A program made the translations under genes and the position numbers. Below, in pieces: positions 20,901-32,900 of a DNA stretch of 64,000 nucleotides. Source of the DNA: Dipteris shenzhenensis (lineage: Eukaryota; Polypodiophyta; Polypodiopsida; Gleicheniales); the NCBI GenBank assembly GCA_047967505.1, contig CM106540.1. One strand, 5' to 3'. The notes beneath the pieces were generated by a model. The model was not told the origin of the DNA. It made no database searches and saw nothing but the letters and a program-made list of their open reading frames with translations. Position 1 is the stretch's first letter. Each line of letters opens with the position of its first letter.

Positions 20901-23900
20901 TAGTGCTATGGACCATGACACATGTGATGATGTAATGCAAGGCCCCCTCTTAAGGAGGTGCCTATGATATAGGAGTGATCTCCTTTGATGTAGGAGAGGT
21001 GCCTTTGATTTAGGCCAACCTCCCACACACTCTATAGAAGAGAGTTACCTCTCTCACAATGAAATTAATGAATGGAACACTATTTGGCTTCATCTTGTGT
21101 TCTCTTGCCTTGAGTCATCATGCATCTATTCTACTCCACCATTTCCAACACGTGGTATCAGATATCTAGGCTCTAGTGAACTCTCTAGCCTTCTAGCTGC
21201 CACCTCATCATCTTCTACTTCACTTTCCACCTTCTCTCTCATTTGCCTCTACTCTGCCCAATTTTTTGCTTAGGCTTATTCTCCGCCCTCAATGCATCAT
21301 TTTCCCAATTCTTCCAGCTATAGACTCCTCTGCTAGGCGACCTTGCAGCTCCAAGCTTTTCTGGAAATTGTCCAGCCATAGCCCATGCCGACACTTTCTG
21401 TGTCCGACGACCTTTCAACAAATTCGACCTGCAGACTCCAAATTTCAAGTAATGCTCCTAGCTACTGTTGGACGACATCAAGATCTATCTTGTGTCCAAA
21501 TCTGAGCAGAAATGGTCTACTAGGCAAGGAGAATTCTGCAAAATACCAGTCGGGATAGGCGCAACTCTCACGGGCAACTTTGCGCATAATTTCGTCAATT
21601 CTCCTGGGTGGACATGAGTTGGTATAAGATCTTTCCATGCGCAATGAAAGCCCTCTCAGATATGCTTCAGAGTGTTTGAATTGAGGCCTCTATGTTTCTC
21701 TAATTTTTATACTACAGTTTTGGGCAGTTTTGGTTATTGGATGCTTGATGCAAGCTTAGAAGAGTGTTAAAGATGATTTATTGACAATAAATTTTCAGTT
21801 GGTAATTATTGCTCACAATGCCTAGCTCTTGTTGCTTCTTCTTTTTTCCCCCCCTAGAGAAAAGAACTTCTATTGATGCTTGAAAAAAACATGATCATAC
21901 AAGTTGGCAAATACCATAAAGGTGCCAACCATGAAAATCAACGAAAAATTAAATGCTGGCTGTCAGAAAGACACTCCTGCTGCCAGAGATTTCAGCTCAC
22001 TGCCTAGGGATTCTTTGTAACAAGGCTAACAACCATGGTGGCGGACTATACAACCATTTGATCCCTCTCGGGGTGATGTTGTAGAAAACACTTGCAGGCC
22101 AAGCCTTGCAGAAACGTTCCCGTCGTGCGACAGTAGCTGGAGAACCTCGCTCCCAAATGGTGCGAAGCGTGAAGATGATGTCCTGCCAGATGGCTACTAA
22201 GGTGGCCGACGATGGAACATGGTGCTGGCCCATAACCCAGTTGCAGCGAGCAACCCAGATGTTCCATGCCGTAATGTTGGCTACTGTCTCCCACACGCTG
22301 TCGTCTGACGAAGGAAGAGGTCGATGACTAGTGGGAGGGGTCGCCTCATGAAACTCAATGCTGTGAATGCACATGCCTTGTATCCTGTATGTTGGAGAGA
22401 CGACGTCAATGGGAAAGGCATGGCCACCCTCTGACAACCACGTGAAGTCCCTCCGTGTGCTCTGAAGCCTCGCCACGATCCGAAGCGCTCCTCGCCATAT
22501 CCTCTGTGTTGTTGGGCAGCTGCAAAGGCAGTGGGGGATCGTCTCCAAAGTCCCAATCCAGTGTATCCACCCATAACCCATTTTCATCAACCACGGGGTT
22601 TCTTTTAGAAGATGGGCTGAAATCTATGGCAGCTGCCATCCACCCGCATCTGTAGGAGATCTTCTGAGGTTGGAGACTGGGGACCAGAGGCGTGTCTAGA
22701 ACCTGGATCTCACCTCTCGAGGTACCTGCTGCACTGTCCAATGCTCTCTCTCGACGGAGTCCAGGCTACCGCCTCCAAGTGCAAGCGGCGTCCTATGGAT
22801 CCCATTGTACCTCACGGAGGGGACAACCCTCCCATAACCATAAGCACTAGTGAGCTACATCCAGATCTGAGATGCGAGAGGTGTCGATCAACCATTCCTT
22901 GCCGAGACGGCCCACTACTTTGAAACCTCAGGGTCGAAGGGAGAGAGCCCGAGATGTCCTAAAAAGCCAAGTGGAGGGGGATACGAATGCACTCATAAAA
23001 GCACTTAAAGAAAGACGGGGACAACCCGTTCTCCCTCAGGCACTTCTAGGGATGGAAGAGCCTGAAGGGCCTCCCAAAGCTCTGCATCCGAAAAAGGCGC
23101 ATCTAACCGGCTGCTCTCACTCCGAGAGACCTCCTCCGGAACGTGCGCCCAAGCTGAATCTCGGGCACCAAAACCTGCGGGGACCCTCCTCGGCCTAGAC
23201 AAGTGCCGATAGAAATCTGAGGTCAACTCCAAGGTCTCCTGCGGATCCGAGTGCATCTACCCACTAGAGTCTCTCAATCTGTGCAACTATGCACCAACTG
23301 ATCTAGGGCTAGTGGCTTGAAAGAACGGCCTGGTTATCCTGTCACCCTGCTGTACCCACCAAGATCTAGAGGAGTGGTAGGAGTACTCAGCCTGTCTCAC
23401 CTCAGTATATTAAAGCTCCAAGCGAGCGCACTCATACCGGTCTGCTAACCACTGCGACTCTGAATCCTGCTCCTGAAGACGCTCAATGGAGGCCAAGTCC
23501 CGCCGCAAAGCCCTCTCTCTCTCTCCTAAAGAGTATGACTGCAGTGCATAGCATGGGTGAGAAGCTCCTCACTGCTTCGCTAAATTGCTTGAGCTGCCCA
23601 CACGACCCAACCTCCCTGCGGGGGGGACTCAAGCTACTGCCAAATAGCTATAATACTCTATTGTACCTCCTCCTCCAGGAGCAAAGCATCTGGAATGCGG
23701 ATCCCTCTCTATGGTAGGCCATGACAGGGCTGCTCTAGGTGAAGAACGATAGGGGAGTGGTCCGAGAGGGTAGTCCTTGCTAGAATACCGGTGGCTCCAC
23801 CCCTATGCATGGCCCAATCTCCGACATAGAATTTGTCTAGTCTCTTAAGTAGACCATCCTGCCGCCGCTGCCCAAAGGAGAAACTGAGACTGCCAGGAGA

Positions 23901-26900
23901 CCTAGAGAACTCCGGTTCCCTCGAGGGGTCCCGACCACAGATCGAGAAAATGAACTGCTCCCAAGTGCTTCTTTCTGAAGCCTGCATCTCGGAATAAGAA
24001 GCACCCCCGCGCTTGTCCTCCTCAAACTCAAGATTGTTGAAGTCACCTCCAACAATCCACGAGTCCACATCTAGGAGGGAGGTCGCTGCTATCTACAAGC
24101 TGGGGCATACACATTGAGAACCCCAATCTTGGAGTCCTCAACCTCAAATCCATCCATACTGCTCTGCCTTGGATGAGCTCGCCCTGATTGTACACATCCG
24201 CTCCAACAGATTGGAACATTGAAATGCAGACCCCCCCCACTCCTGCCAACCGCGGGGGACCATACCTCAGGACCTCTCCGTGGAAGGAGGTGCCGTCTAC
24301 GTCGAGCATCTACAGCTGAAAACATATGCTCGAGGAAGTCCACTGTCCACCCAACCACAGCCCTCTGCAACACTTGTTGAAGTAACAGATGTCGCGGCTG
24401 CTGACGCACGCGGCCGTGGAGCCCGTGAACGTTCCAACTCACCATGGTCCAACTCATGGGGAGGTGGGGGCAGTGGAGAATAGAGCTCGCGTATGAGTGG
24501 GAGCCTGTACTGAAACCTAAGACCTCTAGGACTTCGCTGCGGGTTTAGATTGGGAGTAATCTGTGTCAGTACAATGTTGCGCCAAGGGCATAACTGGCTC
24601 GATGCCTACCTTGGTGGCCCATTGCCTCATAAATGAGGAATCAACCCCTAATCTATCTGCACAAAGCTGTAGAGTCCAATACGTGGCCTGCTTCAGCTGA
24701 ACCTCGGGTCCCAGGCGAAGCACACAGACTGGGGAGGGAGATGTGGGTCACCCATGGTCACACCGCCACTTTTCAGCTTGGCTTCTCAGCTGACCGTCAG
24801 GAGCTGGGTGTTGCGGGGGGCCATCATCTGTGACCACTGTGGCTGTCGGGGGAGGAGGAGACTCCAGCACCGTACCAAAACATCCTCAAATAGACTTAAG
24901 AATGGATCTATACTCCTTCGGGAGCCCCAGGAAGCGGAGCATCATCGAGAAGCGAAGTACGTGGTGAGTCGTGTCCATGTCCTTCACTGTGAAGCCATGG
25001 TACCAAGGGAAGAGGAAGACCAGATAAGGACCAAAAAAGATAGGGCTCTACTCCACAAGTGACAAGGTGGTCTCTGGAGAGCTCAGTTGGAGAAGAAAGA
25101 CCCCTCTCCCATAGATGGTGACCTCCTGGATGTGGTCATCTCCTAGGTTTAAACTTGCCTGAAGCCAATCTCGAATTTGTCACCTTGAGGGGGTGAGCCC
25201 AACAATCCAGCCTACTAGGGCCCTGTCTTGAAGAGCCTCCACTGCACTTTGAACCTATTGCTTATCCTCCAGAGAGAGCAAAACCTTAAAAGTATTGGGA
25301 GTCGAAGATGTTGCCATTTGAGCCCCTCTTGTGGGACCAAGGGTCATTGTCAAGGTTGATCTTCCTGCTCTTGTTGCTTCTAATGGTGGATATGTGAAAG
25401 TAAAAGGGAAGAAGAAGAAAGAAGCACCTAGATATGTCAATAGAAAAGTGGCAAAGCTTGTAAATAAAAAGCCATATTATTATTTTGATGCAAAAAGACT
25501 AGGATTCTTTGATTTCATTGCTTGCAATATGCACTTGTATGGTTGAGATTTATAGCCATTTGTAAGAGAGAAGACACTACCTAAACATAAAGATAAGACC
25601 CTCTCTTATGACTAAATCCCACAAATTCTCTTTCATAAGCACAAATTTAATTTGACAAATGAAAATTAAAATTGTGCTTATGAAGGAGAATTCGTGGGAT
25701 TTAGTCAAGCCGGGGAATCAGTCATCACAAGAGGGTGAATCCACCACAACCAAAGGAAAGGGGAAGGCAAGTGACTCTACTTGAACAACACTAGCAGATG
25801 CTAGAAGCCGAGAGAAAGCCTGTGCAATTATTGCATTAGGTTTGGGAGATGATTATGTGCATCATATTTCAGATTTGGAATCTCCTTCTGAGGCTTGGCA
25901 TAAGTTAGATGTACTATTTGTTGCTAGCTCTCATAACTCTAAATTGACTTTGAAGATTAAGTTCTTTGAACTTATGACACAATTGGCCGAGGTCAACTCT
26001 CCAGTCACTGAAGATGAGGCAGAAGTGTATGCCTTAAGATTTTGACTAGGTTGTGACTACTTTGAAGAATCTTCCCCAACCAACACTAGAGAGCATCATC
26101 AGTGCTCTACAAGAAGAAGAGAGAAAGAAGAATTCAAGGAAGGTAGAAGATCAAACTCAAGCACTTACGGTGAAGTTCTCATCAAAGGGCAAGTACAAAG
26201 CATGCAAGCATTGTGGAAAGACCAATCATCTTGACAAAGATTGCTATAGGATCAATCCTTGCACTTATTGTGGCAAAAACAATCACTCTGAGAAGTTTTG
26301 CATTGAGAAGAAGAAAGTCAAGGCAAATATGGTTCAGCTAATGAAGTAACAAATTTTGTGGTAGCATCCATGTGCGCATCTAGTAGCAGTCACATGTGTG
26401 TGTGTGTAGTGAAGCACACTTAGTGCTATGGACCATGACACAGGTGATGATGTAATGCAAGCCTCTTAAGGAGGTGCCTATGGTATAGGAGTTCCTATGA
26501 TATAGGAGTGATCTCCTTTGATGTAGGAGAGGTGCCTTTGATTTAGGCCAACCTCCCACACACTCTATAAAAGAGAGTTACCTCTCTCACAATGAAATTA
26601 ATGAATGGAACACTATTTGGCTTCATCTTGTGTTCTCTTGCATTGAGTCATCATCCATCTATTCTACTCCACCATTTCCAACATATTGGAGGGAAGGAGA
26701 GAAGAGTATCAGAATTATATTCTTTTGGCTGCTTTAGGATGCTGGTGATCTCTGGATAGATGTTGGTTGTGGTATGTGTTGAGCGTATTTTCATGTAACA
26801 TGATGTTTTCTACAAAGATCTTTGTAGTTTCTAGTGTTGTCATGTTTGAACTTTGAAAGTTATAAATCAATGATTAGGCATCTGCAATCTCAAAATCAGG

Positions 26901-29900
26901 TGCTTTGCCAGGCTGTTAGACTGCAGCAGTTGCTGGCCCTTGGAAATTATACTCTGGCTACCTCTGCAAATCCTGCCATAAAAGAGCCCCTGCATAGGCC
27001 CCATCTTTGGCAGGGAGGCAACTACAAAAAAAAACTTGCAAAAGAAAGAAATTAGACACGTTAAGCCAAGTCTTTGCAAAAGATTTTACCCTGATTAACA
27101 ACGGTGTCAAGACAATAAAACATACAAGCCCACAAAAAACGTATCCAAACCTTTGATTATAATGACATTCACATCTTCAAATAGGCATTCTTACTGAGCA
27201 TAGCATTAGGGAGCAGTCAAAGCACCTACAATTTGAAGACCAAATTCTTGTGGCTAGTTTTAATTAGTTCTTCTTCTTGATCGCTCCTAAGAGCCGTTGT
27301 AAATAGTGCCTATTTATGGCACTCCATCTTTGTCAAATGCAGGATGTAACAGTTCTTGGCCTGTCGTAGGCATGTTGTCTTGACGTTCTAGTGCTCCCTT
27401 TTCCCCTCGTGGTTTGCGCATTCATTACGATAGATGTATCAATGCCCTGCCATATGAATGATGCATGCTAAATCTATAGATTATGGATAGATAATCTTCA
27501 CTTTACATTACTTTTATACTGTATATAAAAAGATGAGAGGAACAATAGACCTCTATATAAGATGATGCATATTATAAAGCAGACAATCTTTAACCTATTA
27601 ACCACATGGACAAAAAAGAAGAGGAGAGGATACAGTGGCAGCTTGGAGGAGAAGAGTCTCCCATGTGTCACTATGAAGGAGCTCTTGGATGCAGGCTTGG
27701 AGGGGGGAGGAGGTGGAAAGACAAGTGGAAGGCTTTGGGGAGGAGGTGGAAAGAAGAGATAGAAGGTCAATGGAATGGAGGAGATGGAAGGTTAATGGAA
27801 TGAAAGGAGGAGATGGAAGGTTATTAATGGAATGAAAGGAGGAGATGGAAGGTCTTAGAGCCATGGATTAAGACTTAGCCAAAATTTAAGAATCAAAGAT
27901 CCATCTTAAGATGGGGAGTGGTTCAGGATGGTCATGCATCTTATCCCGTGCAAAGCAGGGGTTCAATACAAATTAATGGGGGAACCCTAGTTGAAGAGAC
28001 CCTTAGATATGATATAACACAAAAGAAAATCCTTTATATCATGGAATAAATTTACTATGTTATGAAGATTGTGAAATGTGCATGAAGTTGTTTCTAGAAT
28101 GCATTTTTTTCCTAATGAGAATGTACTTGTGATTGTGAAATGTGCATGAAGGTCTTTCTAAAAGTTGAATCACATACTTTTGTAGGTGTTGGTAGTTTTG
28201 CTTCCTGCGATTGTGGGATCTGGCATGCTACAGTTTGCCACCTTCACCGATCTATATTTCGCATCATTTATTCCAGGAGCAGCTGCAGGACTTGGCTGTA
28301 AGCTCCTATGATGTTAGATTTGAACATCCTTCATCCTTCTTCTTTTCCCTAGTAACCCTAAATGGTTGTGAAATATGATAGCAAAGAAGATAGTTTTTTA
28401 AGGAATTCACTAAATAGCCTATCTACTCGGTTGCTTATCTTGATGATAGTATCTCTTCTTTCTTTGAGATTGATATTCTTTGATTGCACTAAATCGATTG
28501 TGAGTGCAATTATACTTTAAATTGGTGGCGATGGAATAATACATGGAAAAACATCTCTACAGTTTTTATGAGAAGGATTATAAATGCATTGTAAGTGCAA
28601 TCTATACTAGTTGGAGACACAATTTTGAGAAGATTTGACAAGCTAAATTGTGTGAGCTTTAAGGGAGCTTGTTCTCGAGTCTTGGTGAGGATGTTTAAAA
28701 AGAAGAAACCTGCAGTGACTAGCATGCTTAAGAAATTCTAGATGGTGAACTTTTAACTATAACCTTATAGTTGAAACATCAGAGACTAGTCGTCTCTCCT
28801 TCAAGATATTGCAGTTTTGAGTCATTGAAGAAATTATTGTGAACCATGTCTTGCTGTTGTAGATGGTGGACTATTTTAAATCAAGCATCTAGATGAGGTA
28901 GAGAACATGTGACGTGTCAATATCTTGAGCAAATGGGCATTCAAAGAGGAGTCTTGTGAATCTGGTTAGAGGATTCTCAAGCATGCTCAAAGCAAAAGCA
29001 TTATAGAATGCTCTGTGTGAACTCCAAGATGACTTGTGTAGGTACATGCATGGGTCTTTATATATATGCATTTCTTTTAAAATAGACAATATAGGAGGAG
29101 GATATTTTCTTAGGAAATACATCATAATTCGTTGCAAACTCACAATCCAAGCAAAGCTCATGCATCAGACAGATTCTCTGTAGTTCTTAGGTTTGTTCTA
29201 TTTTTGGAGTCTACTCTTAGGTACATGTTTAGTTTAGTTTTTGGGCACCATGGACTCTATGGAAGGACATTAATCATAGAGTCTTTACTGATCTTGCCTT
29301 GTCTAAGTATCATTTCTTCTGTGCTTCTACGGCAAATCATTCTTTGATTGCATAGATGCATTTTTCCTGCTTTTTTGTCCTATAATTGATGTTGTAACTA
29401 CTTCTCCCCTCTTTTTCAGGGAGAGTTTCACAGTTTATTTTCATATAATACAAATGGCTTTCAAAAAAAAAAAGAGGGTGTGTGTGTGTGACCCTTCCAT
29501 CTTGTACTTGGACTGGCGCTTCCTCAAATTGGTGTACTCTTGCAGAGAATTCTGGTATGGGCATTACTTGGGCTGCGGTGATTGAGAGTCATATTCTATC
29601 TCTTGAAGAGGATGTCGCTTTTTTACTGCCCAGTTAAGATGATGCGGTGTCAATCAGGATCATCTCATGGATCCTGAGGTGAACATGCAGACTTGATTGC
29701 TTTTTTTGTGAGATAGACTCTGTACATACCTGTAAACATGCTGGAACAAATAAAATGCTTGACGTAGAATGTGCAAGGGTTATGTGACATAGGAAAATGG
29801 AAACTTGTGTGGGCCTATGTTAATAAATAGCAGCCTGATATAATGGCTCTGCGAGAGCATAAGCATCATGTGTATGCAGGCCGGATGAAGCCGAGCTAGT

Positions 29901-32900
29901 TTATGAATGGATGCATGAAGGGTTTGAAGGAGCCTACTCCAACGGTTGGCCTCACTGACGAGGACTGATATAGTTGATCCTGTCAGGGAATATGCATTGA
30001 ATGTGGTGATTATTTTTTCCAGGTCGTATGCTTGTTGATATAGATGTGGGAAACTGGCTCACACGCACTTTGGGTGGTTGTTTTGTTCAAAAAGTGCACT
30101 ATGCAGCTTGGGGATTTTTGGAAGTGATCATGACAGATGAACTTCATAAGAAAATGCTGCTGGAGCACTATCCCCTCTTCTATGGGCAGCAAATGGTGCA
30201 TGTACTGCCTTGGTCTCCCACCAGAGACTATCCATCTTTGATTCGCCATCACTGCCCCTTATGGGTTGAGGTTGTAGATTTCCCTTAGTGCCTGGCAAAA
30301 CTATTGCCAAAAATTGCAGCATCATCGGGAAAGGTGGTATGTCCACCCAGGCAAAATGAGAACTCAAATAGATTTTGCATCTTGTGGGACACGGATGTCC
30401 CCAAGGCTGGAATTGTACTCTGTTACTGTGAATAATGTGGCAATGGGTAGTGCATTCTACAAGCTTAAATGGGAACTTTTTGCAGGCACTTGTTTGAATG
30501 CAGGAAATTAGGTCACAAGCTTCACAATGTCCCTTGGTGTTGCATAAGATGCCCCTTGAAGCCATGCCTGCCTCTGTACAGGAGCAAGGATGCTCTTGGG
30601 TCTTCTAGGATTAAAAATAAATCTAATGAGCATGCTCAAGTTGTCTAGGATAAAGGCAAGGCTAAGGTTACTCTTGCCTCCAATGGTAATTCTCACATGC
30701 CCCCTAGATGGGTGCTTCCTCCAATGGGCACACTCCTGCTGAACAATGAATACTCAGGTTTGGGTATTACTTGGGCTGTTGTGACTCAAGCCATACTCTT
30801 TTTTCGGAAGATGAAGTGGCCCTTTTATTGCCTAGCACTTAGGATCATGCTTTGGATCCTGAGGTGGACATGCAGTCCTGATCGCTTTTTTGGGTGCTTT
30901 GGTTTGTTGTAAATATGTAAATATGCTGCCAAAAATTCAGTGTTTGACATATAATGTACAAGGAGTGTGTGTTTTGCGCAAATGGAAGATTATATGGGCA
31001 TATGTCAACAGAATGCAGCCTATAGTGGCTTTGCAAGAGTATAACCAGGATGGTTATGCAGGCTAGACGGGGCATTTTTCGGGATATGACATTTTCTTTG
31101 CAGGTGAAAACTCCTCTGGAGTAGGTCTTCCGGTGAAACATGATCTTCTGCTAGTCATGGCTTTTAATGACCGGATTGGTTGTTGGATAATTGTGCAATG
31201 CCTAGTGCAAGGACACATTTTTGAATTTGCCTGTCTATGCTCCACAATCCTCTCATCACAGAGCTTTGATCTGGGGGGATATGCTGAATTATCCTTGGAG
31301 GGGAAATTCCTTTCTTCGTGGGATTTTGATAATGCACCACAACCAGGAGACAACACATTGGGTCATGCACATATGCTTGCTTAAGAGAGAATGCAATGGA
31401 CACAATTACTCTCTCAGTTTGAACTTTGGTCTTCTTGACCTTTGGAAAGAGACTAAGCCCTTGCTTCCTCCTCCAATATGTTAGTCCAATCCTATCTCTA
31501 CAACATGCTATGCAGCTTGAATTACCTACCCTTCATGAGAGACTCAAAAGACGCCATTCGAGTATGTGGGAAATTGAAAAATCTAGGATGGGGTGGCCTC
31601 ATGATGGAATTTTATCTACAGTAGTGGGATGTCGTTTCACCTGCATTTTTATATATGGTTGATTATGCGTGGGACACTCAACAGATGCCAATAAGTTGGA
31701 AAAAAGGCTTGGTGAAATTATTCCCCAAAAAGCTTTTATGTGAGTTCTTTACAGATTGAAGGCCCATTACACTTATGCCTGTCATCTAGAAGCTGGTTGC
31801 TAAGATGGTAGTGGCTTTGATCAGAGGCTTTTTACATGATGGGTTGCATCCTACTCGGTATGGTTTTATTTCCCGCAGACATATTACTAACAATATTGCC
31901 AATGCCTATGTGGCGCGATAGAATATGCAAAATACACTAAGCAAAATGCTCTCCTGTTGTAGGTGGATATTGCTAAAGCCTTTGAGGCAATACAATGGGA
32001 TTTTATCTCACAAACCATGCAGGTTTTAGGATTTGATGATGCACTTGTCTTCTCCAGATTTTGGTCATTGGCAGCCCATTCAATGGGACTTTTTTGTAGG
32101 TCACATTGAAGGCAGAATAGAGGGATGCGCTTTTGTTTCTCGGTTGATAGCTGATTGGAAGCACATGCTCTCCCATCTTAAATGGAATGGCAGGGACACT
32201 GCCGTAGGTGACTCTTTGTGTCTTGAGAGTCTTGTGATTGCAAGCACATTGGGCTTCCGAACTTTCTCTTCGGCAAAAATTCTTCTTATGGCGGGTTATG
32301 CTTGGGGGTTCTTCCCTTTGGACAAGTTTTAGCTCGTCGTCATATTACTCTTGCCACTTGTCGACGATGTCTGTCTATCCGAGAGTCTATGCCTCATCTC
32401 TTTTGGCATTGCCAAGAGTCTCATGATTTCTTACTTCTTATACAGCAACGACTCCAGGCTCGTTTCCCCAATGCTTCCTTTGACAATAATTTTTGGCTGT
32501 TTGGCTCTCATCCTGTGAGGCAGTGCTATGATCTGCTTTTGGTTGGGTTGGTTATTGGGCACTTTGGACCCTTTGCAAGGATCGCAATTATTGGGTCTTT
32601 GGTGATCCCTCTTCTGGCTGAATATCAGTTCTTCCGAGCATCTCTACGACAATCATTATATGATTGTTGACATGCGCGGGATCTAGATTATCCTGCCTTG
32701 TTATATAATGACATGTTCTGATGTTTGTAGCTGGTTATTTCTTTCTTTGGGGCTGTTCTTTTGTAATAGAATGACAAATCCCTAAGCTGGGGGTGGATTT
32801 GTTTGATCCCGAAAGGGGGAGATAGGTCAGATATCCGGCAGTGGAGACTGATCACTTTGCTTGATACCGCACACAAGATCCTGGCCAAGGTCTTCAGTTT

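Larger units (their letters stand above)
21840..25360 (-). mobile_element. L1-type LINE, antisense, with internal deletion of the reverse transcriptase
   Basis: On the minus strand the order is ORF1 (from about 25360), a spacer, ORF2 endonuclease (24457 to about 23709), linker (23256-23005), then directly the C-terminal zf-RVT region (22741-21997). The RT palm with YADD is missing, so about 2 kb of ORF2 has been lost. The 3' end is marked by a T run on the plus strand near 21842-21852 (an A tail on the minus strand). Confidence 0.8.
20809..26683 (+). mobile_element. Ty1/copia-type deletion derivative carrying an antisense LINE
   Basis: The two LTR copies bracket a gag fragment (25830-26349) and an antisense LINE (about 21840-25360). 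No copia protease, integrase or RT is present; the sequence passes from gag straight into the middle of the 3' LTR. It lies in the MURJ intron between 18923 and 28186. Confidence 0.8.
29510..32680 (+). mobile_element. LINE of the second family, decayed, with an internal duplication
   Basis: The order is a copy of the ORF1/ORF2 junction (29510-29890), then ORF1 (30020-30700), a second copy of the junction (30700-31070), ORF2 endonuclease (30945-31400), RT remnants (31560-32050) and the zf-RVT C-terminus (32170-32670). Stops and shifts are frequent throughout. Confidence 0.7.

Noticed and set aside
27498-27864. Proline-rich secreted-like proteins on the minus strand
   Set aside because: The frames arise from a purine-rich minisatellite on the plus strand; amino-acid content follows base composition only.
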